Below are positions 1 to 8,913 of a stretch of 64,000 nt of DNA, piece by piece. Source of the DNA: Hymenobacter duratus. Lineage in GTDB: Bacteria; Bacteroidota; Bacteroidia; Cytophagales; Hymenobacteraceae. The notes below the pieces were generated by a model, which worked only from the letters and a program-made list of their open reading frames with translations, searched no databases and had not been told where the DNA came from. Each line of letters starts with the position of its first letter. Position 1 is the first letter of the stretch. The stretch lies in NCBI RefSeq assembly GCF_014698995.1, contig NZ_JACWZZ010000003.1, positions 186,001 through 250,000 of the forward strand. Direction: 5' to 3'. Made by a program: the position numbers and the translations under genes.

Positions 1-1
1 C

Positions 2-1672
2 CGGTCCTTCCTGACCGAAGCCACGCGGGCCGACTGGGCCGAGGTGGCCCACGACCTACAAGCCCGCCTGACTGATGGTGTGCTGGAAGCCGCTATCCGG
101 CAGCTGCCTGATTCGGTCTACCAGCTGTCGGGCCCTACCATCGTAGCCAAGTTGAAGTCTAACCGCAATGCGCTGCCGGCCTATGCAGCGCAATACTACC
201 GCTTCCTGGCCCGGCAAGTAGATATTACAGGCAGCGAGCAGAGCGAATATTTCCTGGTGGAAAGGCTGGATAATGCGCAAACCCGGGTCCGGATGTACCA
301 GCTGGCAGCCGCCAGCGAACCGGCGGCCGTGCCACTCTACGACCGCACTTTCTTGACCGAGGAAACCCGGGAAATTCGCCTGTACGGCTATGGCGGCAAC
401 GACCGAATGGAAGTGAACGGCACCGTCAATAAAGGCATCACCATCCGGATGATAGGCGGAGAAGGCCACGATGTGCTCATGGACCATTCGCATGTAGCCG
501 GGCCTCTCCGCCATACGGTCGTGTATGACGCGCCAACCGGTGCCGAGCTGCAGCTGGGTCCGGAAAGCCGCAACCGCACTTCCCCTGATTCACTCGTCAA
601 CCAGTATAACCGCCAGGCATTTCGCTACCCGTACGCAGGTCCTATTCTGCCGGTGGCTTTCAACCCCGATGACGGCATATTTCTGGGCGTGGGCGTAGAA
701 TTTCGCCAGCCGGGTTTTCGCAAAGCGCCCTGGGCTGCTACTCATCGGCTGCAGGCCAACGTCGCGCTGGGTACTGCGGCCTACAGTTTTCGCTATGCCG
801 GCGAGCTACACAATCTGGCTAGAAACCTTGACCTACTGCTCCGCGCCGACCTGCAGGCACCCAACTACGTGCGCAATTTTTTCGGCTACGGAAACGAAAG
901 CACCTACGACAAGCCGCTGGGCATTGACGATTACCGGGTGCGGTACAACAATGTCGTGCTGCAGGCCCTAGCCCGACGGCGCTTCGGGCAGCATCAGTTC
1001 TTTGCCGGCCCCACCTACCAGCGGGTGCGCGTGAAGAATGCGCCGGGGCGCTTTATCGAGCAGGTGCAGGACGAGCCAGACTTCGCGGCACCCGTGTTCG
1101 AGCCCCGGCACTATGGCGGCGTGAAAGCCGGTTACACATTTGATAGCCGCAACAACGACTGGCGCCCAACGCAGGGAACAGTGGTGCGCGCAGAATACAC
1201 GGAGCTACGCGGCCTCAACAGTGACGCCAACTCTCTTTCGCAGCTCACCGCAGAAGCCGCCGGCTACTGGACCCCCGTGAACCTACCAGGCCTGACCATG
1301 GCCGGCCGCGTTGGCAGCACCCTGAATTTCAGCGACTACGCATTTTTCCAGGCCGCAACTCTCGGCGGCCTTTCCAACCTGCGCGGCTACCGGCGGACAC
1401 GCTTTGCCGGTGAAAACAGCCTGTACAATAACCTGGAGGGCCGGCTCTACCTCGGCACCCTAAACACGCTGCTCATATCCACCAAGGTGGGGCTGCTTGC
1501 CTTCCACGATGTAGGAAGGGTATGGACGGATGCTGAAAGCTCGGCTACCTGGCACACCGGCTACGGCGGTGGCCTGTGGCTGGAGCCTTTCCGGCGCGTG
1601 GTGCTGGTGGGCACCTATAACGTTTCGCGCGAAGACCGGCTGCCGGTGGTACGGCTTGGCTTCCTGTTTTAA
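2..1672 (+). CDS. BamA/TamA-like outer-membrane beta-barrel protein, 5' truncated
   Basis: The reading frame is open from the first bases of the window, so the start lies upstream; about 556 residues are visible. The C-terminal 350 or so residues have the alternating aromatic pattern of a surface-antigen (D15/BamA-type) barrel and end in a short hydrophobic strand with terminal Phe (VRLGFLF), as expected for outer-membrane insertion. Before it is a glycine/asparagine-rich segment (YGYGGNDRMEVNG, then MIGGEGHDVL), which I associate with the linker of large Bacteroidota proteins that join an N-terminal metallophosphoesterase to such a barrel. Whether a phosphoesterase domain lies upstream cannot be seen. 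The GTG at 44 is internal. Barrel assignment is fairly sure, substrate unknown. Confidence 0.75.
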   Translation, partial: RSFLTEATRADWAEVAHDLQARLTDGVLEAAIRQLPDSVYQLSGPTIVAKLKSNRNALPAYAAQYYRFLARQVDITGSEQSEYFLVERLDNAQTRVRMYQLAAASEPAAVPLYDRTFLTEETREIRLYGYGGNDRMEVNGTVNKGITIRMIGGEGHDVLMDHSHVAGPLRHTVVYDAPTGAELQLGPESRNRTSPDSLVNQYNRQAFRYPYAGPILPVAFNPDDGIFLGVGVEFRQPGFRKAPWAATHRLQANVALGTAAYSFRYAGELHNLARNLDLLLRADLQAPNYVRNFFGYGNESTYDKPLGIDDYRVRYNNVVLQALARRRFGQHQFFAGPTYQRVRVKNAPGRFIEQVQDEPDFAAPVFEPRHYGGVKAGYTFDSRNNDWRPTQGTVVRAEYTELRGLNSDANSLSQLTAEAAGYWTPVNLPGLTMAGRVGSTLNFSDYAFFQAATLGGLSNLRGYRRTRFAGENSLYNNLEGRLYLGTLNTLLISTKVGLLAFHDVGRVWTDAESSATWHTGYGGGLWLEPFRRVVLVGTYNVSREDRLPVVRLGFLF

Positions 1673-1751
1673 GTAACTCGCTGGATGCTGCAGCTGCTAG
1701 TTGTGCAACAGCTCATCAGCAGTCAGAAGTAGCTGGAAGCAGCTGCCCCAC

Positions 1752-2639
1752 CTACCCCACCACAAACGTGCGCATGCTCAGGCCGCCGTACTCCACGGCT
1801 TCGTAGGCGTGGCGGATGTCGTCGTCGGGCTCGGCCAGTGCCAGGCTGTAGAGTAGCGGGATGTAGTGGTCGGGGGTGGGCACGGCCAGAGGGCCGCTGG
1901 CACCGGCCTGCTGGTAGTGGGCCAGGGCCAACAGGTCGCGCTGGTCGATTTTGCGTTTGGCCCACTCGTCGAACTCCGAGGCCCAGGCGTAGGGCGTGGG
2001 GTCGTCGGCCATGAGCTTGGGCATGCTCTGGCGCAGGTTGTGCACGATGTTGCCGCTGCCCAGAATCAGGACGCCGCGGCGGCGCAGAAACTGCAGTTGC
2101 CGGGCTAGCTCAGCGTGGTAGGTCATCGGCTGGTGGTAGTCGATGCTGAGCTGGAACACCGGAATGTCGGCTTCGGGGAACATGTGGTGCAGCACCGTCC
2201 AGGTGCCGTGGTCGAGGCCCCACTCGTCGGTAGGATGGGCGTCGGGCAGCGCGGCCAGCACCTCCTGGGCCACATCGGGCGCGCCGGGCGCAGGATACTG
2301 CATCTCGAACAGCTCCTGCGGGAAGCCGCCGAAGTCGTGGATGGTTTCGGGCCGCTCGTTCACGGCCACGAAGGTGCCGCGCGTGAGCCAGTGCGCCGAT
2401 ACCACCAGCACCGCCCGGGGCGGCTGCCGGTTCCGGATATCGAGGCCCAGCCGGTGCAGCGTTTGGGTGAAGGCGTTATCGGCCAGCGCGTTCATCGGCG
2501 AGCCGTGCCCGACGAACAACACGGGCATTTTGGCGGTGGTTTGGAAGCTGCTGGCAGTTTTGTGGAGGTCTTGCAGGGAGTTCATGGCGGAAGCAAAAGG
2601 CAGCACGGCCAAGATTTTCAGGCAAGTGCTGCGGTGCAT
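1752..2639 (-). CDS. ygiD: 4,5-DOPA extradiol dioxygenase-like protein (class III ring cleavage)
   Basis: A 295-residue protein of the LigB/YgiD class III extradiol dioxygenase family, which opens catechol-type rings with a metal bound by histidines. Visible family motifs are FVGHGSPMNA near the start, VVSAHW, GLDHGTWTVLHHMF and ILGSGNIVHNLR. The frame is open further upstream to 2753, but I choose 2639: it is preceded 20 bases upstream by the promoter-like box TAGCTTTG (2660-2667 on the minus strand), and the resulting N-terminus (MHRSTCLKILAVLPFASA) resembles the leader of Bacteroidota homologues. A second possible start is at 2585. It faces the upstream barrel gene and diverges from the TPR lipoprotein. 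The natural substrate is unknown. Confidence 0.85.
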   Translation of the reverse strand: MHRSTCLKILAVLPFASAMNSLQDLHKTASSFQTTAKMPVLFVGHGSPMNALADNAFTQTLHRLGLDIRNRQPPRAVLVVSAHWLTRGTFVAVNERPETIHDFGGFPQELFEMQYPAPGAPDVAQEVLAALPDAHPTDEWGLDHGTWTVLHHMFPEADIPVFQLSIDYHQPMTYHAELARQLQFLRRRGVLILGSGNIVHNLRQSMPKLMADDPTPYAWASEFDEWAKRKIDQRDLLALAHYQQAGASGPLAVPTPDHYIPLLYSLALAEPDDDIRHAYEAVEYGGLSMRTFVVG

Positions 2640-2659
2640 GGCTATCAAGTTAGCAAGAA

Positions 2660-2667
2660 CAAAGCTA
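2660..2667 (-). promoter_or_regulatory. Putative -7 promoter box TAGCTTTG of the ygiD-like gene
   Basis: On the minus strand the sequence reads TAGCTTTG, matching the Bacteroidota primary sigma -7 consensus TAnnTTTG, and lies 20 bases before the chosen start codon. I see no convincing -33 TTTG box at the usual spacing. Confidence 0.45.
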
Positions 2668-2889
2668 CCGCGCCTGCTGTGGCGGCGCCTTGATGTGGGA
2701 TAAGAAATAGCCTGCCGATACGGCCCGCCCGAGGCCCGGAATTCGCCCACCAATCCGGCTCGTTCACATCTTTAATAATCATTTCACTATATTCAAAATT
2801 AGACCTCCGCTCCTGCAGCCGTTAGCTAAGCTAGTCGCCCAGGCAAAAACCAACCAACAGCCAAGTGAGCTTCATTTCCAGAAACGGCC

Positions 2890-4593
2890 ATGAAACGAAT
2901 GCTTTTCCGCTGTCTTTGGGCAGTAGCGCTAGTGGGCGGGCTCGTTTCGTGCCGGGAAAAATCCGGTACGCCCTCCGCCGCTGCCATCCGGGCCATCAAC
3001 CTGAACCGCGGCGCCCCCATTACCTGCGGCATTCCTAATCAGAAATTCGGCTTTTCCGGCTTTAGCACCTCCTGTCCGGCTTCGCGTAAGGAGGCGTTCA
3101 ATACGGCTGTTTCGCTGCTGCATTCCTTTGAGTATGAGGAGGCCGAAAAGGCATTTGCCGCCCTCATCGACCAGGAGCCGGGCTGCGCCATGGCCTACTG
3201 GGGCGTGGCCATGGCCAACTACCACCCGCTGTGGGCGCCTCCTACCCCAACTGAACTGGCGAAAGGCACCCAGGCCATTACTATTGCGCAGCGCATTCCG
3301 CAGAAAACGCCCCGCGAAACGGCCTACATCAATGCGTTGGCGCAATTCTATCAGGATGGCACCACCACGCCGCACGCGGTGCGGTGCGCACGGTTTGAGC
3401 AGGCCATGGCAACACTGCACGCTACGTATCCAACCGATAAGGAGGCCGCCATCTTCTACGCGCTGGCCCTCAACGGAGCCGCCGACCCTGCCGACAAGCT
3501 TTTTCGCCGGCAACGGAAGGCTGGCGCTATGCTGATGGCGTTGTCGCTGGATGCGCCCAATCATCCGGGCATCATTCACTACATCATCCACAGCTACGAC
3601 TACCCGGAACTGGCTGCTTTGGCCTTGCCGGCCGCCAAAAAGTACGCGGCTATTGCGCCATCCTCGGCCCATGCCCAGCACATGCCTTCCCATATTTTTG
3701 TTCGGCTGGGGCTCTGGGCTGAGTGTGTGGCGTCCAATCTGGATGCGGCCGCTTCCGCCCGGTGCTACGCCGAAAGTAGCGGCCTCAAAGGGCACTGGGA
3801 CGAAGAGCTGCACGCCCTCGACTACCTGACGTACGCGTATCTGCAGCAAGCCGATAACCAGCGGGCCAAGGCGCAATGGCAGTATCTGCAGACGATGCGG
3901 GAGGTGCAACCGGCCAATTTCAAGGTGGCGTATGCCTTTGCGGCCATTCCGGCGCGCTACGTGCTGGAAAACAAGCTGTGGACGCAAGCCGCCCACCTGA
4001 AAATCCCGACGGCCAACGTAGCGTGGCACCAGTTTCCCTGGCAGAAATCAATGCTGCACTTTGCCCGCGCTTTGGGCTACGCGCACATCCGCCAGCCCGA
4101 TTCGGCGCAGCAGGAGCTGCGCCAGCTGCAGGCCTACCAAGATACCCTGATGCGGCAACAAGACCAGTATAAAGCCACGCAAGTGGCTATTCAGCTGAAA
4201 ACCGCTCAGGCCTGGCTCCTGGCCGCGCAGGGAAAGCCCCAGGAGGCGCTGCAGCTCATGCGGCAGGCCGCCGACACCGAAGACGGCACCCAGAAGCACG
4301 CCGTAACGCCCAGCGAGGTGCTGCCCGCCCGGGAACTGCTCGGCGACCTGCTCCTGCAGCTCAACCAGCCCCAACAGGCCCTGGCAGCCTACGAAACGAG
4401 CCTAGTGCAGCATCCCAACCGCCTCAACGGCCTATATGGGGCGGCCACTGCCGCAGCCCAAACCGGCAACGCTGCCCAGGCCCAACGCTACTACCAGCGC
4501 CTGCTGGCCAGCGCCGATGCGCCTCGGTCTACTCGCCCGGAGCTGGCCGTGGCCCGCCGGTTTCTGGCCGGCCAGCAGCCCCGTCTTCAATAA
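2890..4593 (+). CDS. TPR-repeat lipoprotein
   Basis: The 567-residue product starts with a lipoprotein signal peptide (MKRMLFRCLWAVALVGG, lipobox LVSC at about 18-21), so it should be membrane-anchored. The body is helical with TPR-like pairs: an early region (AFNTAVSLLHSFEYEEAEKAF), the conserved block HAQHMPSHIFVRLG in the middle, and clear TPRs in the last 130 residues (ALAAYETSLVQHPNRLNGLYGAATAAAQTGNAAQAQRYY). HMPSHIF is characteristic of a family of bacterial tetratricopeptide proteins of unknown role. The gene stands alone, divergent from the dioxygenase. A protein-binding scaffold role is inferred from the fold only. Confidence 0.85.
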   Translation: MKRMLFRCLWAVALVGGLVSCREKSGTPSAAAIRAINLNRGAPITCGIPNQKFGFSGFSTSCPASRKEAFNTAVSLLHSFEYEEAEKAFAALIDQEPGCAMAYWGVAMANYHPLWAPPTPTELAKGTQAITIAQRIPQKTPRETAYINALAQFYQDGTTTPHAVRCARFEQAMATLHATYPTDKEAAIFYALALNGAADPADKLFRRQRKAGAMLMALSLDAPNHPGIIHYIIHSYDYPELAALALPAAKKYAAIAPSSAHAQHMPSHIFVRLGLWAECVASNLDAAASARCYAESSGLKGHWDEELHALDYLTYAYLQQADNQRAKAQWQYLQTMREVQPANFKVAYAFAAIPARYVLENKLWTQAAHLKIPTANVAWHQFPWQKSMLHFARALGYAHIRQPDSAQQELRQLQAYQDTLMRQQDQYKATQVAIQLKTAQAWLLAAQGKPQEALQLMRQAADTEDGTQKHAVTPSEVLPARELLGDLLLQLNQPQQALAAYETSLVQHPNRLNGLYGAATAAAQTGNAAQAQRYYQRLLASADAPRSTRPELAVARRFLAGQQPRLQ

Positions 4594-4734
4594 GGCTTAC
4601 CCAGGAGCCGCGCTATTTCCGGTTACGCGTGGCTTATACTTACGCCTGCGCTCTGGCACGTCCGGCCGCAGGTGTGGCTGCGGAATTTGGGTACTTTCGC
4701 TGCTCTCTCGCCTGCCTCTCTCCCACCCGCTCTC

Positions 4735-5904
4735 ATGTCCCGTATTCTTCCCACTATTGTGGGGGCGCAGTTCTGCTGCACCTCGCTGTGGTTTGCCGGC
4801 AATGCCGTAGCGCCCGAGCTGGCGGCGCGGTTTCAGCTGCCGGCCGGCTTTGTGGCCTCGCTCACCAGCGCCGTGCAGCTGGGCTTCATCAGCGGCACGC
4901 TACTGTTTGCGCTGCTGGCCCTGCCTGACCGGTTTTCGCCCTCGCGGGTGTTTTTTGTGAGTGCACTGGCGGCGGCGGCGGCCAACCTGGGCGTGCACCT
5001 GAGCGACCTCGGGGCCGAGGGGCTGCTGGCCTGCCGCTTCCTGACGGGCTTTTTCCTGGCCGGCATCTACCCGGTGGGCATGAAAATAGCCTCTGACTAC
5101 TACCAGGAAGGCCTGGGCCGCTCGTTGGGGTGGCTGGTGGGGGCGCTGGTGCTGGGCACGGCGTTTCCGCACCTGCTGCGCAGCCTCACGGCGGCGCTGC
5201 CGTGGTACTACGTGACGGGGGCTACCTCCGTGCTGGCGGTGCTGGGCGGCGTGGCCATGCTGCTGCTGGTGCCCGATGGCCCCCACCGCCGCCCCGGCCA
5301 GCGGCCCCGCCTCACGGCGTTTCTGGCGGGGTTCCGGCAGCCGGAGTTTCGGGCGGCGGCGCTGGGCTACTTTGGGCACATGTGGGAGCTGTACGCGTTC
5401 TGGGCGTTTGTGCCGGTGGTGCTGGCGGCGTTTCAGGCGCGGCACCCGGCGGCGGCGCTGACGGTGCCGTTGCTCTCGTTCGGCATTATTGGCGGGGGCA
5501 GCATGGCCTGCGTGGGCGCGGGGCTGCTGGCCCGGCGGCTGGGCCCGGCCCAGGTAGCCACTACGGCGCTGGCGCTATCGGGCGGGTGCTGTCTGGCCTC
5601 GGGGGTGGTGCTGGGCCTGGGCTCGGCGGTGGGGCTGGTGGCGTTTCTGGCGTTCTGGGGGCTGGTGGTGGTAGCCGATTCGCCGATGTTTTCCACCCTG
5701 GTGGCCCGGCACGCCCCCGCCGAATCGCGCGGCGCGGCCCTGACCATCGTCAACTGCTTGGGGTTTGCCCTCACCATCGGCAGCGTGCAGCTCACCGGCT
5801 GGCTGGCCCCGCGCCTGCCGCCTCAGTTGCTGCTGCTGCCCCTGGCCCTCGGCCCGGCGCTGGGGCTGTGGGCGCTGTGGCGGGGAAGGCAGGTGGTGCA
5901 GTAG
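4735..5904 (+). CDS. MFS transporter
   Basis: A 389-residue, very hydrophobic protein with about 12 predicted membrane segments and the loop pattern of the major facilitator superfamily; PDGPHRRPGQRPR marks the cytoplasmic loop between the two six-helix halves. The ATG at 4735 is chosen because the upstream extension to 4672 has no hydrophobic or conserved character. In this stretch of unusually high GC, antisense and third-frame ORFs are long but have no recognisable content. The substrate cannot be told from the sequence; the arrangement resembles NarK/YfcJ-type or cyanate/nitrate-like permeases only in general outline. No neighbour suggests a pathway. Confidence 0.85.
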   Translation: MSRILPTIVGAQFCCTSLWFAGNAVAPELAARFQLPAGFVASLTSAVQLGFISGTLLFALLALPDRFSPSRVFFVSALAAAAANLGVHLSDLGAEGLLACRFLTGFFLAGIYPVGMKIASDYYQEGLGRSLGWLVGALVLGTAFPHLLRSLTAALPWYYVTGATSVLAVLGGVAMLLLVPDGPHRRPGQRPRLTAFLAGFRQPEFRAAALGYFGHMWELYAFWAFVPVVLAAFQARHPAAALTVPLLSFGIIGGGSMACVGAGLLARRLGPAQVATTALALSGGCCLASGVVLGLGSAVGLVAFLAFWGLVVVADSPMFSTLVARHAPAESRGAALTIVNCLGFALTIGSVQLTGWLAPRLPPQLLLLPLALGPALGLWALWRGRQVVQ

Positions 5905-6001
5905 GGAGTTTCGCTTATATTGCCTACGGTAGAATTATAACCGCAACTTGGACGTGTTATCTACTTTTGACAACAGGAATGTTACCATCAATTCAAAAAA
6001 C

Positions 6002-6457
6002 ATGAATGCAGATATATATGTATTAGCAAACAACCGAAAAAAAGAGAATGTGTTAAAAGCACTTGATAAGTACCTACCGAATAGGAGCTATCAGTTGGGT
6101 AAGCAAGATGGGCAATTTGAATTTTGGAATGACTCAAACCAGACAGAGAATCAACCATCAATATTCTTTAAATCAGAATCCGATTTATTTGGTTTCTTGG
6201 ATAGTCAAAATAAAATTCTCTTTCGGCCAAGTTTTCGTTCGACAACTGAATCTGAATTTAGAGCATTAACGCTTTACTACTTTGAAGACAATAGTTTGGT
6301 TTTTGGATTAAATATGTACCAAGACTCAATCAAAGAAGAACTGGTTCTAAGTGAATTAAAAGAATTATTAGAAAGTAAATATGGATATATTGCTTACCAT
6401 GTTCCGCCTGCTTATGGGAAAGAAGCTTTTATAAAACAATGCAAGAATTTGAAATAG
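6002..6457 (+). CDS. Hypothetical protein in a low-GC island
   Basis: A 151-residue soluble protein beginning MNADIYVLANNRKKENVLKALD. I do not recognise it. The TTG at 5948 gives a longer frame, but the ATG at 6002 begins the hydrophilic folded-looking part. Its codons are strongly AT-rich (AAA, TTA, GAA), in sharp contrast to the MFS gene that ends 97 bases upstream, which suggests recent horizontal acquisition. The size and mixed alpha/beta character recall small SUKH-like or immunity-type proteins, but no toxin gene is adjacent, so that is only a thought. Confidence 0.65.
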   Translation: MNADIYVLANNRKKENVLKALDKYLPNRSYQLGKQDGQFEFWNDSNQTENQPSIFFKSESDLFGFLDSQNKILFRPSFRSTTESEFRALTLYYFEDNSLVFGLNMYQDSIKEELVLSELKELLESKYGYIAYHVPPAYGKEAFIKQCKNLK

Positions 6458-6615
6458 ATTAAAAAGAAAAAAGCTGGCAACAATAAATACACGTAATGCG
6501 GGGCAAATCTGTGAATTTGAACTTAGTGCAATTAATAAACAAAGTGGCGGTTTGATAGTAAAGGACCTTAAAATCCCGCACTACGCATATTCGAGCCCTT
6601 AAATAGCCACACACA

Positions 6616-6651
6616 AAACCGCCCCGCAACCTCACGATTACGGGGCGGTTT
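6616..6651 (-). terminator. Rho-independent terminator of the oxidoreductase operon
   Basis: Inverted arms AAACCGCCCCG (6616-6626) and CGGGGCGGTTT (6641-6651) lie 22 bases beyond the stop of the molybdopterin subunit. On the minus strand the stem is followed by a short T-run. Confidence 0.75.
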
Positions 6652-6673
6652 GCGTTACGGCAAGCGGCGGCGG

Positions 6674-8908
6674 TTACAGCAGCTTGTCAATCATGACGGG
6701 TAAGTCGCGGACGCGTTTGCCGGTGGCGTGGAACACGGCGTTGGCCACGGCGGCGGCTACGCCTAGCATGCCTACTTCGCCGATGCCTTTCACGCCCAGC
6801 GGGTTCACGATGTCGTCTTCCTCTTCCACAAACAGCACGTCGATGTCGTGGATGTCGGCGTTGACGGGCACGTGGTACTCGGCGAAGTTGTGGTTCATAT
6901 AGCGGCCGAACTTGTGGTCCATCACCGTTTCCTCCATCAGGGCCATGCCCAGGCCCCACACCACCGAGCCCAACACCTGCGAGCGGGCGGTTTTGAGGTT
7001 GAGGATGCGGCCGGCGGCTATGGCATTTACCACGCGCGTCACGTGCACGGTGCCCAGGTCCTCATCTACGGTTACTTCCGCAAACACCACGTTGTGCGAG
7101 TGCAGCGAGTAGCCGTTCTGCTTCACCATGTTGGGCATCACCGATGAATCGGCTTCCAGCTTGGCTTCGCCGCTGGCCTGCAGCACGTCGCGCAGCACCA
7201 CGGCCTGGCTGTGGTCGGCGCGCAGGCGGAGCTGGCCGCTGGCAAATTCCACGTCCTCGAACTTGGCGTCGCGCAACGGCGAATCGTCCATTTTCCGGGC
7301 CAGCTTGAAGATTTTCTCGGCTAGGGCCTCACAGGTGCTCTGCACCGCCGAGCCCACCGAGGCCGCCGTCCAGGAACCGCCCTGCAGCGGCGACTCTGGC
7401 AGGTCCGTATCACCGAGCTTGAAGGTCACGGCCTCGATGGGCAGGCCCAGCGTTTCGGCCGCAATCTGCGACATGATGGTATAGGTGCCGGTGCCGTTCT
7501 CGCCGGTCGCCGACGAGACGGTCAGCTTGCCATCGGCCGTGATGCTGGCTTTGGCGGCGGCTTTCTGCTGCGTGGCATCCCACACGCCGCCGCCCACGCC
7601 CCAGCCCACGAGCTTGCCGTCGGCGTTACGCATGGAGCCGGGAGCCTGGGTGCGCTTGTCCCAGCCGAACTTGGCCGCGCCCTGGTGGTAGCACTCGCGC
7701 AGCTTTTTGCTGCTGAAGGGCTTATCCACGTTCTGGTCCCGCTCGGCGTAGTTGCGCAGGCGGAACTCCAGCGGGTCGAGGCCGGCGGCGTAGGCCATTT
7801 CATCCATGGCAATTTCGAGGCCGATGGAGCCCGACGCGGCACCGGGGGCGCGCATGTCGAGGGGCGTGTACATATCGAGCTTGGCAATCTGGTAGCCCAG
7901 CTTCACGTTTTCGCACTGGTAGAGCATACCCGACCAGTTCACCACGTTTTCGGTGTAGTCCTCAAACTGCGAGGTTTCGTGCAGCGCGTGGTGCTGCAGC
8001 GCAGCCAGCGTGCCGTCGGCGTTGGCGGCCAGCTTGAGGTACTGCAGCGTGTGGGGCCGGTGGCCGAAGCTGAACATCTGCTCGCGGGTGAGCGTGAGGC
8101 GCACCGAGCGTTTCAACTCCAGCGCCGCCAGCACGGCCAGGTAGGCTGAGTACTGCGGACGCAAACCCGAGCCGAAGCCGCCGCCCATGTACTCGTTCAC
8201 CACCCGGCAGTCGTCCTTTTTCAGGCCGAAGATTTTGGTGAGGTACTGCTGCACGTTCATCACGCCCTGCGTCTTGTCGTAGGCCGTGATTTTGCCCTCG
8301 CCGCGCCACTCTACGGTGGTCGAGAACAGCTCCATGGGGTTGTGGTGCTGGGCGCCGTGCACGTACTCGGCCTCCATGCGGTGCGGGGCCTCTTCCCAGG
8401 CCTTGTCGGGGTTGCCGCGCGGGGCTGGTGGCGGCTGGAAGCCGGTTTTGCCCGCGCCGGGCTCGTAGCCTTTAGCGCGCTGGGTTTCGAGGCTGGTTTC
8501 GTGGTCTTCCTGCTGGTACTCCACGCGCAGCACCGAGGCGGCGTAACGGGCCAACTCGAAGGTTTCGGCCACAATCAAAGCCACGGGCTGCTGGCTGAAC
8601 TTGATGTCGGCGTCGTGCAGCGCCCGGAACGGCGAGCCGCCGGGAGCTACGTCGTCTTTGTAGCTTCTATCGAACCAGGCCAGGGAAGGCACGTTTTCGT
8701 GCGAAAACACCTGCACCACGCCCGGCAGCGCCAGCACTTCCTCGGCGTGAATTTTCGTGATTTTGCCTTTGGCAATGGGGCTGCTCACCACATAGCCGTA
8801 GGCCATGTTGGCCACCGAATACTCGGCGGCGTACGTGGCCGTGCCCGTCACCTTGGCCGGGCCATCGACGCGGCTGGTGGGCTTGCCGATATAGTTAGTC
8901 GTGCTCAT
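6674..8908 (-). CDS. Xanthine dehydrogenase-family molybdopterin-binding subunit (PaoC/YagR-like)
   Basis: A 744-residue large subunit of the xanthine oxidase family, which hydroxylates aldehydes or heterocycles at a molybdopterin cofactor. It starts with the family opening IGKPTSRVDGPAKVTG; the cofactor loop is EYMGGGFGSG; and GVKGIGEVGMLG near the C-terminus carries the expected catalytic glutamate (about E711). The length fits PaoC. It is the last gene of a three-gene minus-strand operon, 5 bases after the FAD subunit. The split into three polypeptides and the FAD partner with extra cysteines point to a PaoABC-type aldehyde oxidoreductase rather than a classical xanthine dehydrogenase. The substrate is not determined. 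Confidence 0.93.
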   Translation of the reverse strand: MSTTNYIGKPTSRVDGPAKVTGTATYAAEYSVANMAYGYVVSSPIAKGKITKIHAEEVLALPGVVQVFSHENVPSLAWFDRSYKDDVAPGGSPFRALHDADIKFSQQPVALIVAETFELARYAASVLRVEYQQEDHETSLETQRAKGYEPGAGKTGFQPPPAPRGNPDKAWEEAPHRMEAEYVHGAQHHNPMELFSTTVEWRGEGKITAYDKTQGVMNVQQYLTKIFGLKKDDCRVVNEYMGGGFGSGLRPQYSAYLAVLAALELKRSVRLTLTREQMFSFGHRPHTLQYLKLAANADGTLAALQHHALHETSQFEDYTENVVNWSGMLYQCENVKLGYQIAKLDMYTPLDMRAPGAASGSIGLEIAMDEMAYAAGLDPLEFRLRNYAERDQNVDKPFSSKKLRECYHQGAAKFGWDKRTQAPGSMRNADGKLVGWGVGGGVWDATQQKAAAKASITADGKLTVSSATGENGTGTYTIMSQIAAETLGLPIEAVTFKLGDTDLPESPLQGGSWTAASVGSAVQSTCEALAEKIFKLARKMDDSPLRDAKFEDVEFASGQLRLRADHSQAVVLRDVLQASGEAKLEADSSVMPNMVKQNGYSLHSHNVVFAEVTVDEDLGTVHVTRVVNAIAAGRILNLKTARSQVLGSVVWGLGMALMEETVMDHKFGRYMNHNFAEYHVPVNADIHDIDVLFVEEEDDIVNPLGVKGIGEVGMLGVAAAVANAVFHATGKRVRDLPVMIDKLL

Positions 8909-8913
8909 ACGGA

